The notes: a model not told the origin generated them from the letters alone. Shown: positions 43,099-51,972, numbered from the stretch's first letter. The stretch: DNA of 64,000 nucleotides from Clostridia bacterium (GCA_017501225.1 JAFVXH010000007.1:200365-264364), one strand, 5' to 3'. Made by a program: numbers and translations.

Positions 43099-43554
43099 TC
43101 AAACCAGATACGCCTTCATCTCTTCGATGACGCGCTCCTCGTATTCCTTGACGCTTTGCGCAAGATTGAGTGCCTCCCTTGAGATGTCCGCATGCTTGGC
43201 GCCGCGAAGCTGCTCCATCATATCGTTGACTCCCATGGTCGCGCCCTCCACCATCATTTCGGCAAGATGCTCGGTGCTCGAATCCATCATGGTGTTGACC
43301 ATGCTGGACCACTTGGCACCCATTCTCGCCATCCACGTTTCCTGTTCCGGCTTCTCTCCCTCGCGCCCTAACAGCTTGACGGCACGGGAGGCAAACGCCT
43401 CAAAGGTGCTCAGCTGAACGGTCAGGTCGCTTTTGAGCTTCTCGTCCTTGACCTTTGGCATGAGATTGATGATGGAATCCCCCGCCATTTTGACGTTCTT
43501 GTAGACGGCATCCAGCAGCTCTCCTTCGGTTACGGTCTTTGTGTGTGACATCAT
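43099..43554 (-). CDS. Ferritin-like helical-bundle protein of unknown function
   Basis: 151 residues, highly helical: a four-helix arrangement with LLDAVYKNVKMAGDSIINL, LSTFEAFASRAVKLLGREGE, MVEGATMGVNDMMEQLRGA and EALNLAQSVKEYEERVIEEM. Helix spacing and E/H content are like DUF2383-type spore-associated proteins, though metal ligands are not obvious. Two in-frame ATGs (43554 and 43551) follow AAAGGAGGAT; the second has the better spacing. It is first in the three-gene coat operon. Confidence 0.7.
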   Translation of the reverse strand: MMSHTKTVTEGELLDAVYKNVKMAGDSIINLMPKVKDEKLKSDLTVQLSTFEAFASRAVKLLGREGEKPEQETWMARMGAKWSSMVNTMMDSSTEHLAEMMVEGATMGVNDMMEQLRGAKHADISREALNLAQSVKEYEERVIEEMKAYLV

Positions 43555-43590
43555 ATCCTCCTTTTGGATGTGTTTGATCCTTTATTGCAT

Positions 43591-43632
43591 CAAAAAAAGA
43601 TACGGTATCAGTATGTACCGTATCTTCTTTTT
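43591..43632 (-). terminator. Terminator of the dnaD-dnaC operon
   Basis: AAGATACGGTA / TACCGTATCTT perfect stem with 8-base loop; T runs follow on both strands. It lies 20 bases past the dnaC stop. Confidence 0.88.
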
Positions 43633-43648
43633 TATGCAAGGGGAGCAT

Positions 43649-44629
43649 TCAGCGCTCCAATTTTTGTCTGCGCACGTCGGTGCCGTAGAACGGAAGAAGC
43701 TGATATTCTCCCAACAGGCGGCTGGTGATGCGATCAGTATAGGACTTGCGAAGCTCCGTCGGCGTCAGGTTGGTGCTGATGACGGTGGGCTTTTGCAGAT
43801 TCAGGCGTGTGTTGATGACGTGATAGAGGCAGGAGAGCGTGAACTGATTGATCACCTCGGTGCCAAGATCGTCGATGATGAGAAGGTCACACTCGACGTA
43901 CCGTGCGGTATCGTCCCCCTCCGTCGCAGTAAGGCCGTTGCCAAAGCGGCGGTATTCAAAATCCGAGATCATGCCGACGGCGCTGTTGTAAAGGACGTCG
44001 TAGCCGCGTTCGATGATCACACGCGCCATCGCGGTGGAAAGATGCGTCTTGCCAAGCCCCGTGCCGCCAAGCAGCAAAAGGCTCGCGGGATGCTTTCCGT
44101 CAGTCGTAAAGCTCTGTGCGTATTGCTTTGCAAATTCCAGATTTTCCTGCATTCTGCGCGCTTCCTCGGGCTTCGCGCGATAATAGTCCAGAGAAAAATT
44201 CTCAAAGGACTGCGTGCGCATCAAAGTTGAGAGCCCCGAGGACTGCATCCCCGCATCGATCAAGGCTCTGCGCATGCAGCTGCACATCTTGATGCCGACG
44301 TATCCGCTGTCCGAGCAAAGCTTGCACTCGTATTGCGGCTCGGTATAATCGGCAGGATAGCCGTGGGCAAGCAAAAGCTGTGCGCGCGCGGCGCACGCCT
44401 GCTCGTTCTCTGCTCGCAATCTCGCGATCTCTTGCTCGGGGTCCTTGGCGTTCAATGCCGCTTGCATGATGCGCAGACCGACTGCGGATAGCCTTCGATC
44501 CTGCTCCGCCAATTCCGGGATCGCGGCATACAGTTCAAAGCGGCGCGCGTCTGCCTCCTCTTGCGCACGGAGCGCCCGCGTTTCAAACTCGGTGCGGATG
44601 CGCTTATAGTTTTCTTTATTGTATCCCAT
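43649..44629 (-). CDS. dnaC: DnaC/DnaI-type replicative helicase loader
   Basis: 326 residues. An N-terminal helical region and a zinc-binding-like segment (CKLCSDSGYVGIKMCSCMR) precede an AAA+ ATPase domain: Walker A LLGGTGLGKTHLSTAMA, Walker B DLLIIDDLGTE, sensor STNLTPTELRKSYTDRITSRL (split here) near the end. Cysteine cluster plus ATPase matches DnaI/DnaC loaders rather than IstB. It loads the DnaB helicase at origins and restarted forks. It begins 19 bases after the dnaD-like gene. Confidence 0.9.
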   Translation of the reverse strand: MGYNKENYKRIRTEFETRALRAQEEADARRFELYAAIPELAEQDRRLSAVGLRIMQAALNAKDPEQEIARLRAENEQACAARAQLLLAHGYPADYTEPQYECKLCSDSGYVGIKMCSCMRRALIDAGMQSSGLSTLMRTQSFENFSLDYYRAKPEEARRMQENLEFAKQYAQSFTTDGKHPASLLLLGGTGLGKTHLSTAMARVIIERGYDVLYNSAVGMISDFEYRRFGNGLTATEGDDTARYVECDLLIIDDLGTEVINQFTLSCLYHVINTRLNLQKPTVISTNLTPTELRKSYTDRITSRLLGEYQLLPFYGTDVRRQKLER

Positions 44630-44648
44630 CCTATTCCCTCCTTTGGCG

Positions 44649-45647
44649 TCAGTTGCCCGAACGGTTCATGCTCCGTTTGAGCGCCGCCTCAAAGAAATCA
44701 TCGGTTCCAAAGCTGTCACCCAGCCGGCGAGTGGACTCGTCTTGCTTCTTTTCCGCCGCCTCCTGCTCGATCTGCCGATCGATCTGCTCAAGGGTGGTAA
44801 GTCCCTCGGTGTGCCAACGCTCCAGGATAGCGTTCGCGTAGGGCAAGGACGCCTCGTTCGTGGCGTTCACGGTCAATTCATAAGCGCGGCCGACGACGTC
44901 GATGCCGTAGCCGTAGGAGCTCCATGCGCGCAGAAGCTTTGATTCCTTTGCCGTAAACGAGCGGCTCTTCATACCGAACAGACGGCGCACCGCGCCCTCA
45001 AAGGTATGCATCTCCTCTAAGGTGCGAAGCTCCTCCTGCATTGTCTGTGCCTCGGTGATGCCGCGATCCGCCAGCGTGATCGCGTATTTTTCAATGGCGC
45101 GCATGCCCGTCTTGTCGATTCGCTTGCAGTGCGCAAGCAGGAGCAGGACACACTCACCGCTCATGCCGAGATAATCCAGCATCCCCACTAAGATATTGAC
45201 GTCCGAGGTGGTAAAGATCTTTCCGAGCACGCGCTGTGCCTCGTCGATCAGAACGCGCAGCTCCTCTTTCTTCTCCAGGAGATTTGCAAGCTCGGTCGAG
45301 GTATAATTGGGAAGCTCGTCAGCACGCCGGAGAATGTTCTTCTCCTTCACAGGCGCCTCTGAGGTTTCCTTTTCGGACACCTCCGTCTGTGCCATTACCG
45401 GAACGCAGGTCTTCTGATACGCTCCGTCCTGCGCAAGCACGCCGCACTCCTGCCAGAAGCTCAGCGCAGCCTTGACTGTTTTGACGTCACAGTCCGCGAG
45501 CTTTGCCAGCTGCCTGTGCTTGTCCGCAAGGCTTACGTCCGACGCAAGCCAGAGCAGGACGCGCACATAGGAAGCGTCGGCCTCCGAGGCGTAGGACAGC
45601 ACCGAGGCGGGCAGAACCAGAACGTCCTGCAAAAAATTCAACTTCAT
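44649..45647 (-). CDS. DnaD-domain replication initiation protein
   Basis: 332 residues from ATG at 45647. An N-terminal winged-helix-like part (ASYVRVLLWLASDV, CDVKTVKAALSFWQECGVL) is followed by two DnaD-type domains (about 135-210, LLDEAQRVLGKIFTTSDVNILVGMLDYLG as LIDEAQRVLGKIFTTS; and 225-300, FTAKESKLLRAWSSYGYGID, PYANAILERWHTEGL). The YxxxILxxW motif is typical of DnaD. Partner of the helicase loader just downstream in primosome assembly. Confidence 0.9.
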   Translation of the reverse strand: MKLNFLQDVLVLPASVLSYASEADASYVRVLLWLASDVSLADKHRQLAKLADCDVKTVKAALSFWQECGVLAQDGAYQKTCVPVMAQTEVSEKETSEAPVKEKNILRRADELPNYTSTELANLLEKKEELRVLIDEAQRVLGKIFTTSDVNILVGMLDYLGMSGECVLLLLAHCKRIDKTGMRAIEKYAITLADRGITEAQTMQEELRTLEEMHTFEGAVRRLFGMKSRSFTAKESKLLRAWSSYGYGIDVVGRAYELTVNATNEASLPYANAILERWHTEGLTTLEQIDRQIEQEAAEKKQDESTRRLGDSFGTDDFFEAALKRSMNRSGN

Positions 45648-45689
45648 ATGTATCTCCGATCTTTTCCTTCTTTTGTATCCGCGCAAAAA

Positions 45690-46391
45690 TCAGTTGGGCT
45701 CCTTTTCCTCTGCGCGCCGTCTTGCCAGACGGTAGTTGAGCACCATCAGGGAATCTCCTAAGTGCACGTTCTCGATGATCGCGTTTCCGTCGCCCAGCTT
45801 GATCTCCTTGCTGGTAAAGTTCCAGAACGCCTGAACACCGTATCCCGAGAGCTGCTCCGCGACCTCCTCCACGCTTTCCTTGGGAAGCGTCAGAACCGCC
45901 ATATCCACTTGATGCTTTTTGCAGTAGGCGGCAAGCTCGTTCATGCTGCGCACCTTGACGCCCGCGATCTCGCGTCCGATCTGCTCCGGTGCGATATCGA
46001 ACATGGCAAGCACCTGAATGCCGCGCTTCTCAAACATCGGAGAGCGCACCAAGGCGCGTCCCAGGTCGCCGGCACCGATGACAATGGCGCGGACATCCGA
46101 ATCCACACCCAAGAGCTCGCAGATCTTAGAATAAAGATACGGAACGTTATATCCGTACCCTTGTTGACCAAATCCTCCGAAGCAGTTCAGATCCTGGCGG
46201 ATCTGCGAGGCTGTCACGCCCATCATGCGGGAAAGCTCGGCCGAGCTGACGCGCATCTTATCCTGACGGAGCAGCTCCCGCAAATAACGGAAGTAACGCG
46301 GAAGACGGCGGATGACCGCTCCCGACACCTCGATTTTGTCCACCTCTTGCGCGTGCTTCCCCGCAACGCGCTTCTTTTGTTCTGTACTCAT
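45690..46391 (-). CDS. rex: Redox-sensing transcriptional repressor Rex
   Basis: 233 residues from ATG at 46391. N-terminal winged helix (IRRLPRYFRYLRELL, VSSAELSRMMGVTASQIRQDL, FGGFGQQGYGYNV) and Rossmann domain with VIGAGDLGRALV and FDIAPEQIG. Rex binds DNA when NADH/NAD+ is low and represses fermentation and respiration genes. The start has AAGGAATG upstream. Just upstream lies an unusual cluster of DnaA-box-like repeats. Confidence 0.95.
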   Translation of the reverse strand: MSTEQKKRVAGKHAQEVDKIEVSGAVIRRLPRYFRYLRELLRQDKMRVSSAELSRMMGVTASQIRQDLNCFGGFGQQGYGYNVPYLYSKICELLGVDSDVRAIVIGAGDLGRALVRSPMFEKRGIQVLAMFDIAPEQIGREIAGVKVRSMNELAAYCKKHQVDMAVLTLPKESVEEVAEQLSGYGVQAFWNFTSKEIKLGDGNAIIENVHLGDSLMVLNYRLARRRAEEKEPN

Positions 46392-46829
46392 TTTTTCATT
46401 CCTTTTTTCTGATTGATTGGATGTGACAACACAATTTTTTTGCATCTGCGTTGCCCTCACTTCGAGTCTTTTTTGCTGTAAAAATTTTCTTTAAAATTGA
46501 AAAATTGGCACTTTTCACAAAACGCTTCTGTTCGATATTTTTCGATATTTTTCCACAAGGAAGGGTTTTCCACAGCCAGAAATTTGGCAAGAGTTTTCCA
46601 CAAAATCCACAGCTTTCTCCACAAATCAAGGCTTTTCTGGCGCCCTATGCGACTGCTTTTGCACTTTTTCGATCTGTTTTTCAAGCTTTTCCACAGCCTG
46701 TGGAAAAGGCTGTGTGGAAAACGGAATCGCCCGTTTTTGACAAAAAGATATGCAAAGTGACGAATTTGAATGATTTTTCAAAAAGGGCTTGACAAGCCTG
46801 TTTCGGGAATGACGTCAAAGCGCCGATTC
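46392..46829. other. 438-bp intergenic region rich in DnaA-box-like 9-mers
   Basis: No gene. The half nearest rex is AT-rich (TTGCTGTAAAAATTTTCTTT region at 46473-46500). The other half carries six exact TTTTCCACA 9-mers: four on the plus strand at 46549, 46566, 46594 and 46687, and two inverted at 46699-46707 and 46713-46721. Degenerate copies are at 46603 and 46615. TTATNCACA/TTTTCCACA is the DnaA box. The two inverted and one direct copy at 46687-46721 form a palindrome TTTTCCACAGCCTGTGGAAAA-like arrangement. Confidence 0.75.
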
Positions 46830-47849
46830 TCACGCTTGTCCACCGTCGTCACACGCCGAGGCGTTGAGTGACGTATCGGCAAAATTTCGGTTGCAAAATT
46901 CAAAATATCCTGCCGCCGCAATCATGGCTCCGTTGTCGCCGCAAAGCGTGCGATCCGCCATGGCAAGCCTTACCCCAAGGCGCGCGCAAAGCGCCTCCAG
47001 AGCCGCTCTCAGATGCGAGTTTGCCGCAACCCCGCCCGCCAGCACCAAGGTCTTCATACCCGTCTTGCGAAGCGCCTGCTCGGTCTTCTTGACAATGGCG
47101 TCCACGATGCGCGCGGTGTAGGATGCCGCGACGTCCGCACGGTTGATCTCCTGTCCGCGCTGCTCCATGCCGTTGAGGTAATTGAGCGTTGCGGTCTTGA
47201 TGCCGCTGAAGGAGAAGTCCAGCGTATCTCCCGTAAGGGCGGGCGTGGGCAGTGCGATCGCGTGCGGATCTCCCTCGTACGCCAAGCGGTCAAGCGCCGC
47301 GCCTCCCGGATAAGGAAGCCCTATGACGCGTCCGATCTTGTCAAACGCCTCGCCTGCCGCATCGTCACGCGTCGAACCGATCTCGCAAAAATCGGTGTAC
47401 CCGTTTACCGCATAGATGGAGGTGTGCCCCCCCGATACCACGAGCGCCAAAAACGGAGGCTCTAAATCGGGGTTGGACAGATACGCCGCGGCAACGTGAC
47501 CGCGGATATGATTGACCGCAACCAGCGGAATGTTGTAGGAATATGCCAGGGATTTCCCGAAATTCACGCCCACGAGCAGTGCTCCGATCAGCCCGGGAAA
47601 GGCTGTGACCGCAATGGCGCCGACGTCCCGAATGCCGATCCCCGCCTCCTGCAGCGCCTGCGACGTCACGTTCGAGATCGCCTCGATGTGCGCGCGACTC
47701 GCGATTTCGGGGACAACACCCCCGTAGAGGCGGTGCGTTTCAATTTGAGAGGCAACGATATTGGAGCGGATGGCACGTACGCCATCCCCCATCTCCACCA
47801 CTGCGGCAGAGGTTTCGTCGCAAGAGCTTTCCATTCCAAGAAGATACAT
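46830..47849 (-). CDS. tsaD: tRNA N6-adenosine threonylcarbamoyltransferase TsaD
   Basis: 339 residues. Starts MYLLGMESSCDETSAAVVE, with metal-binding NHIRGHVAAAYL, and GGHTSIYAV, GEAFDKIGRVIGLPYPGG and VLAGGVAANSHLR motifs. ASKHA-fold enzyme that makes t6A37 in ANN-reading tRNAs with TsaB and TsaE. rimI lies just upstream, as commonly found; tsaB and tsaE are not in this window. Confidence 0.96.
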   Translation of the reverse strand: MYLLGMESSCDETSAAVVEMGDGVRAIRSNIVASQIETHRLYGGVVPEIASRAHIEAISNVTSQALQEAGIGIRDVGAIAVTAFPGLIGALLVGVNFGKSLAYSYNIPLVAVNHIRGHVAAAYLSNPDLEPPFLALVVSGGHTSIYAVNGYTDFCEIGSTRDDAAGEAFDKIGRVIGLPYPGGAALDRLAYEGDPHAIALPTPALTGDTLDFSFSGIKTATLNYLNGMEQRGQEINRADVAASYTARIVDAIVKKTEQALRKTGMKTLVLAGGVAANSHLRAALEALCARLGVRLAMADRTLCGDNGAMIAAAGYFEFCNRNFADTSLNASACDDGGQA

Positions 47850-47900
47850 CTCTCTGTCTGTGGCAGACCGTTCTGCCCCTTCCTTTCTAAAATACGGTCG

Positions 47901-48335
47901 TCAACCGAGAATCTTTCGCATCACGACGGCATCCTCGCGCGGATGCTGATAGAAGCCGCGACGTGTGCCGACCTGCTCAAATCCATACTGCAGGTACAAG
48001 CCCTGCGCGCCTGCATTGGAGGCGCGCACCTCCAAAAAGATCTCCTTCGCGCCCTTTTCTCTTGCCGCGAGGAGCAATGCTCCAAGGATCTCCTTACCGT
48101 ATCCTCGGCGTCGGTGCGTGCTGCGGACGGCGATATTGGTAATCTGCCCCTCGTCCAGCGTCAAAAGCATCCCTCCGTAGGCGATCACCTCATCCCCCTC
48201 GACGCAAACCACGCCGATCGCGTCCTTGCCAAGCAACAGCTCCAGCGCTTTTTCGCTCCAGGGTTGGTGGAAGCACTCCGCCTCCAATGCGGCAATGCCG
48301 CGCAGGTGCTCTTTTTTTACGGGTAAGGTGCTCAT
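47901..48335 (-). CDS. rimI: RimI-type N-acetyltransferase
   Basis: 144 residues of a GNAT fold: LEAECFHQPWSEKALELLL at the start, acetyl-CoA loop VRSTHRRRGYGKEILGALL, and the C-terminal LEVRASNAGAQGLYLQYGFEQVG typical of RimI (ribosomal protein alanine acetyltransferase). Start overlaps the upstream lipoprotein stop by four bases. Located upstream of tsaD, a standard association. Confidence 0.92.
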   Translation of the reverse strand: MSTLPVKKEHLRGIAALEAECFHQPWSEKALELLLGKDAIGVVCVEGDEVIAYGGMLLTLDEGQITNIAVRSTHRRRGYGKEILGALLLAAREKGAKEIFLEVRASNAGAQGLYLQYGFEQVGTRRGFYQHPREDAVVMRKILG

Positions 48336-49102
48336 TTGGACTCGATATAGCTTTCGATCACGTCGCTGCCGACAGCATAGCAGATGCCTGCCATACGGTC
48401 ATACAGAATGCCGTTTCCAAAGTTGTAAACCACCGTGCGCTCGGTGCACTCGTTGCCGTCCTTATCGGTATAGGTGTAATCCTCAAAGTGGTACGTAGCA
48501 CCCGTATACTTGGGAACAAAGTTTTCTTCATCCTCCACACGCTCGGAAATCTCGACGTCGCTTGCAAAGCGCAGATACTCCAGGCAGTAGTAGAGTGTCG
48601 GATACGCGGTAGAGTAAAATTTGAGGTAATATTGCTCCACAGCACCCGCCTTATTGACGTGTCGGTCCGAGCATCCCGTGCCGCCGACGTAAGCATCCAG
48701 GATCTCCTGCAGCTCCGCGGCATCGGTGATGGCGGCAAGCTGCGCGCTGATGCTCTGCGTTTTACAGATCGCAATGCCGACGGGGTTCATCTCGGTCAGC
48801 GTCGGAAGCGTCGTTCCAACGGCGTAAAAGATCTCATACTCCTCATTGGCAAGCATCAGGGAAGGATCTACGCCGTTGATCTCGTAAAGCACTTGAGAGA
48901 GTCCGTCCTTGATCTTTGCAATACCGCCCTCCTTAATGGAAACCGCCTCGTAGCAAAGGGAGGCGGGACGGTAGACAATCTCCGTCGTTTTATCCAGATA
49001 CTGTCCGTCCTTGTAGGTGACGGTATGCAGCTTCGAGCAGCCGCTGAGCAGCAGCACAAGGCCGGTCAGCAAAACAAAAAAGCGAAATACGTATTTTTTC
49101 AT
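48332..49102 (-). CDS. Lipoprotein of unknown function
   Basis: 256 residues from ATG at 49102 (AAAGGAAT upstream). Lipoprotein signal MKKYVFRFFVLLTGLVLLLSGC with lipobox LLSGC. The mature part is a mixed alpha/beta domain without recognised motifs, with one region GGTGCSDRHVNKAGAVEQYYL of note. Coupled with rimI by a four-base overlap, which is probably co-transcription rather than shared function. Upstream is a dCMP deaminase 13 bases away. Confidence 0.78.
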   Translation of the reverse strand: MKKYVFRFFVLLTGLVLLLSGCSKLHTVTYKDGQYLDKTTEIVYRPASLCYEAVSIKEGGIAKIKDGLSQVLYEINGVDPSLMLANEEYEIFYAVGTTLPTLTEMNPVGIAICKTQSISAQLAAITDAAELQEILDAYVGGTGCSDRHVNKAGAVEQYYLKFYSTAYPTLYYCLEYLRFASDVEISERVEDEENFVPKYTGATYHFEDYTYTDKDGNECTERTVVYNFGNGILYDRMAGICYAVGSDVIESYIESK

Positions 49103-49115
49103 GCTATGATTCCTT

Positions 49116-49607
49116 TCAATATCCGAACACGCCACTGAGCGAATCGTCGTTTTCGATCCAATCGGCAACGTTGATGATGCGGTACTCCTCCTTGGTGTCG
49201 CGTACGACGACCTGAGCGATCCCTGCGTTGATGACGTGCCGCTTGCACATCATGCAAGAGGAGGTTCCTGCCTCAAGCTCACCGCTCGACGCATTGATAC
49301 AAACCATGTACAGAGTCGCGCCCAGCATCTGATCACGGGGTGCGGCGATGATCGCATTTGCCTCAGCGTGCACCGAGCGGCAAAGCTCGTACCGTTCCCC
49401 ACGGGGAATGCCGAGCTGATCTCTCATACAGGTGCCAAGATCGGTGGAGCAATTCTTGCGTCCTCTGGGCGCTCCGTTATAGCCCGTAGCAATGATGGAA
49501 TCGTTTTTTACGATAATGGCGCCGTACCGCTTGCGAAGGCACGTAGCACGCTCCGCGACCGTTTGCGCAATATCCAGATAATAATTATGCTTTGAAACCC
49601 GCTCCAT
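49116..49607 (-). CDS. Deoxycytidylate (dCMP) deaminase-like protein
   Basis: 163 residues. Zinc site motifs HAEANAIIAA and SSCMMCKRHVINAGI (H-A-E plus C-x-x-C), with the substrate-side TGYNGAPRG typical of dCMP/ComEB deaminases. It supplies dUMP for thymidylate synthesis, or acts as a competence-type ComEB relative. First gene of a lipoprotein-rimI-tsaD run with its own promoter. Confidence 0.92.
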   Translation of the reverse strand: MERVSKHNYYLDIAQTVAERATCLRKRYGAIIVKNDSIIATGYNGAPRGRKNCSTDLGTCMRDQLGIPRGERYELCRSVHAEANAIIAAPRDQMLGATLYMVCINASSGELEAGTSSCMMCKRHVINAGIAQVVVRDTKEEYRIINVADWIENDDSLSGVFGY

Positions 49608-49663
49608 AAAAGCATCCGTCCTTTTTCAGATTCATCAGGGCATACCCTGCCAGTTTACCTATT

Positions 49664-49692
49664 ATTATATAACATTTCCTATCTAAAATCAA
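49664..49692 (-). promoter_or_regulatory. Promoter of the dCMP deaminase-lipoprotein-rimI-tsaD run
   Basis: Minus strand TTGATT (49687-49692), 17-base spacer, TATAAT (49664-49669). Confidence 0.65.
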
Positions 49693-49731
49693 TACCCTGC
49701 GACAGAATTTTTATTTCTCCCCATTCCCTCT

Positions 49732-49770
49732 GAAAAAATGCGACCGCATTCGGCGAGAATGCGGTCGCAT
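49732..49770 (-). terminator. Terminator of the ktrB-ktrA operon
   Basis: ATGCGACCGCATTC / GAATGCGGTCGCAT perfect 14-bp stem with 5-base loop and TTTTTT following on the minus strand, just past the ktrA stop. Confidence 0.92.
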
Positions 49771-49775
49771 CAGGA

Positions 49776-50435
49776 TTATTTTTTCTTTTTTCCGCCCGAA
49801 AGCTTGAACACGTCGTTGGATTTTCCGATCACGACGATATGATCCAGAGGCTTGAATACGTACTGTGCGTCGGGCGTGGGACAAAGCTCGCTCTCGGACT
49901 TGACCGCGATAACGTTGATGCGGTACTTGCGTCGGACGTCGAGCTCGATCATGGTCTTTCCGACCCACGTCATGGGAACGGGGATCTCGAAAATCGAGTA
50001 TTCTCCCGTCAATTCGATGTAATCGAAGATGTTGTCCGCGTTGTAGCGCACCGCGATCTTCTCCGCCATCTCCTGCTCGGGGTATACGACCTCGTTCGCG
50101 CCGATCTGAAGCAGCAGATCCGCCTGGATCTCCTGATTTGCCTTGGCGATGACGCACTTCGCGCCCGCACGCTTGAGCAAGGAGGTGATGACGAGGGAGG
50201 ACTGGAAATCCTCACCCATGGAAACGAAGCACAAATCCATCTGCTTGACGCCAAGCGAGCGGATGACCGACTCGTTGGTGCAATCTCCGATCTGCGCATC
50301 GGTAAATTTATCCGCATACATATTGATACGCGCAGGGTCGCGGTCGACGATCATGACGTCGTTGCCAAGCTCCTGCATTTTGGTCGCCAGATGGTAGCCA
50401 AAGCGGCCCATACCAATGACAAGCACCGATTTCAT
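49776..50435 (-). CDS. ktrA: Potassium uptake regulatory subunit, KtrA/TrkA type
   Basis: 219 residues: RCK-N domain with Rossmann motif VLVIGMGRFGYHLA and acidic VDRDPARIN (about 1-130), then an RCK-C domain (about 135-210; IDVRRKYRINVIAVKSE). It forms an octameric ring that gates the KtrB channel with ATP/ADP. The last residues are a lysine tail (GGKKKK). Directly downstream of the channel gene. Confidence 0.93.
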   Translation of the reverse strand: MKSVLVIGMGRFGYHLATKMQELGNDVMIVDRDPARINMYADKFTDAQIGDCTNESVIRSLGVKQMDLCFVSMGEDFQSSLVITSLLKRAGAKCVIAKANQEIQADLLLQIGANEVVYPEQEMAEKIAVRYNADNIFDYIELTGEYSIFEIPVPMTWVGKTMIELDVRRKYRINVIAVKSESELCPTPDAQYVFKPLDHIVVIGKSNDVFKLSGGKKKK

Positions 50436-50460
50436 AGTTCTCTATCCTTCTTTCCTTATA

Positions 50461-51834
50461 TTAACCAATCAAGATCTTTTCAGTCGGGCGTTCGAGGAGT
50501 GAAGTCTCCCGCGCGTCCGCAAGCGCCAGGAACAGCGACATACCGCCAAGGCGTCCCGTGTACATCAGCAGGATCAGAATCAGCTTGGAGGCGTACGTCA
50601 GCGTCGGCGTGATTCCCGTAGAAAGTCCCACGGTTGCCACCGCAGAAACCGTTTCAAAGAGCACGTCCCGCATACCCACCGCCGGGTTGCCTACCTCAAG
50701 CATGCAGATCAGCATGGACGCCGCCAACGTAAGACCGACGTATACCGCGATCACCGCGCCCGCCTGACGCACCATGCGGTCATGGATGCGGCGCTTGAAG
50801 ACGACGACGTCCTCGCGGTTCTTTGACAGACGCACGATGCTGAGGAACAGCACCGCAAAGGTCGTGGTCTTGACACCGCCCGCGGTCGATCCGGGAGAGC
50901 CTCCGATCAGCATCAGTACCAGCGCCATCAGAATGCCCGCGTCGGAAAGCGAGGATTGCGGAACGGTAAAGAAGCCCGCCGTTCTCGTGGTCACCGACTG
51001 GAAGAAGGATGCCATGACGCGACTGCCAAACGGAAGTCCCGCAAACGCCGCGTTGTACTCGCTGATAAAGAAGAAGATCGCACCGATCAGGATCAGGCTA
51101 CCCGTGATGGCAAGCACCATCTTGGTGTGCAGCTTCATTTTCTTCCAACGGAAGCCCGAGTTGAGCAGATCGTTCCAGACAAGGAATCCAAGTCCGCCCA
51201 TAATGATCAAAAACATCACGGTAAAGTTGATCAGCGGATCGTCACGGAAGTTGACAAGTGAGTTGCCGACACCCGCAGCGTCCAAACCGATGATATCAAC
51301 GCCCGCGTTACAGAACGCCGAAACCGAATGGAAAACGGCATACCAGATGCCCTTGCCGCCGTACATCGGATAAAACCGAATGGACAGAAGCCCCGCACCG
51401 ATCGCCTCAATGACGAAGGTGCCGATCAGGATCTGCGCAAAGGTTCCCGTCGCACCGCCAAGGTGCAGAGAGCCTGAGCTTTCCTGAATCATGCGACGCT
51501 CGTGCAGGTTGATCTGGCGGGTTACGAAGAAGGAAACCGCGGTGATCAGCGTCATAAATCCGATACCGCCCACCTGAATGAGCAGCAGAAGAACAACTTG
51601 TCCGAAGGTCGACCAATACACGGGCGTGTCGTAAACCACAAGACCCGTTACGCAGGTTGCCGTAGTCGCGGTAAACAGGCAGTCGATGGGATTGGACCAC
51701 GTGCCTGACGCCGAGGAAAAGGGCAGGCAAAGAAGCAGCGTTCCCGTTAAGATGACCGCCAGAAAGCTGATCGCGATCACGCGGATATTGCTCATTTTTT
51801 GTTTTTTGCGTTTTTCGGGCTTCAATTCCAGCAT
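50461..51834 (-). CDS. ktrB: Potassium uptake channel subunit, KtrB/TrkH type
   Basis: 457 residues, about 10 membrane helices in the fourfold M1-P-M2 plan of the Trk/Ktr/HKT superfamily. Selectivity-filter glycines are visible in TATCVTGLVVYDT, FHSVSAFCNAGVD, TTRTAGFFTVP and SAVATVGLSTGIT. A basic tail (KPEKRKKQKM) starts the protein. GGGAGGGAACGGC precedes the ATG. With KtrA it makes a sodium-dependent potassium importer. Confidence 0.94.
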   Translation of the reverse strand: MLELKPEKRKKQKMSNIRVIAISFLAVILTGTLLLCLPFSSASGTWSNPIDCLFTATTATCVTGLVVYDTPVYWSTFGQVVLLLLIQVGGIGFMTLITAVSFFVTRQINLHERRMIQESSGSLHLGGATGTFAQILIGTFVIEAIGAGLLSIRFYPMYGGKGIWYAVFHSVSAFCNAGVDIIGLDAAGVGNSLVNFRDDPLINFTVMFLIIMGGLGFLVWNDLLNSGFRWKKMKLHTKMVLAITGSLILIGAIFFFISEYNAAFAGLPFGSRVMASFFQSVTTRTAGFFTVPQSSLSDAGILMALVLMLIGGSPGSTAGGVKTTTFAVLFLSIVRLSKNREDVVVFKRRIHDRMVRQAGAVIAVYVGLTLAASMLICMLEVGNPAVGMRDVLFETVSAVATVGLSTGITPTLTYASKLILILLMYTGRLGGMSLFLALADARETSLLERPTEKILIG

Positions 51835-51875
51835 GCCGTTCCCTCCTTCCCGAAAAAATCAAATATTCCGCCTTT

Positions 51876-51904
51876 ATTATAGCACAGCGCGCAAAAAAAG
51901 TCAA
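51876..51904 (-). promoter_or_regulatory. Promoter of the ktrB-ktrA operon
   Basis: Minus strand TTGACT (51899-51904), 17-base spacer, TATAAT (51876-51881). No c-di-AMP riboswitch (ydaO type) is visible in the short leader. Confidence 0.75.
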
Positions 51905-51938
51905 CGCCAAAGGAAAATTTTATCTCAAAATACGACGG

Positions 51939-51968
51939 GAGCCTGCCGTGTCGGCAGGCTCTTTTTGA
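51939..51968. terminator. Hairpin between hpt and the ktr promoter
   Basis: GAGCCTGCCG / CGGCAGGCTC perfect 10-bp stem with 3-base loop. A T run follows on the plus strand; only a weak T-rich region (GTATTTTG) follows on the minus strand, where hpt would need it. Confidence 0.6.
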
Positions 51969-51972
51969 TTCG

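Noticed and set aside
46395..46525. Rex operator for autoregulation
   Set aside because: A TTGTGAA half site occurs near 46515 on the minus strand, but the partner half and spacing do not match TTGTGAA-N4-TTCACAA.
46480..46800. Origin of replication
   Set aside because: The DnaA-box cluster is real, but dnaA/dnaN/rpmH are not here and gene orientation does not diverge from this point, so oriC was not called.
51800..51910. c-di-AMP riboswitch in front of ktrB
   Set aside because: The leader between the promoter and start codon is only about 40 bases, too short for the ydaO-type aptamer.
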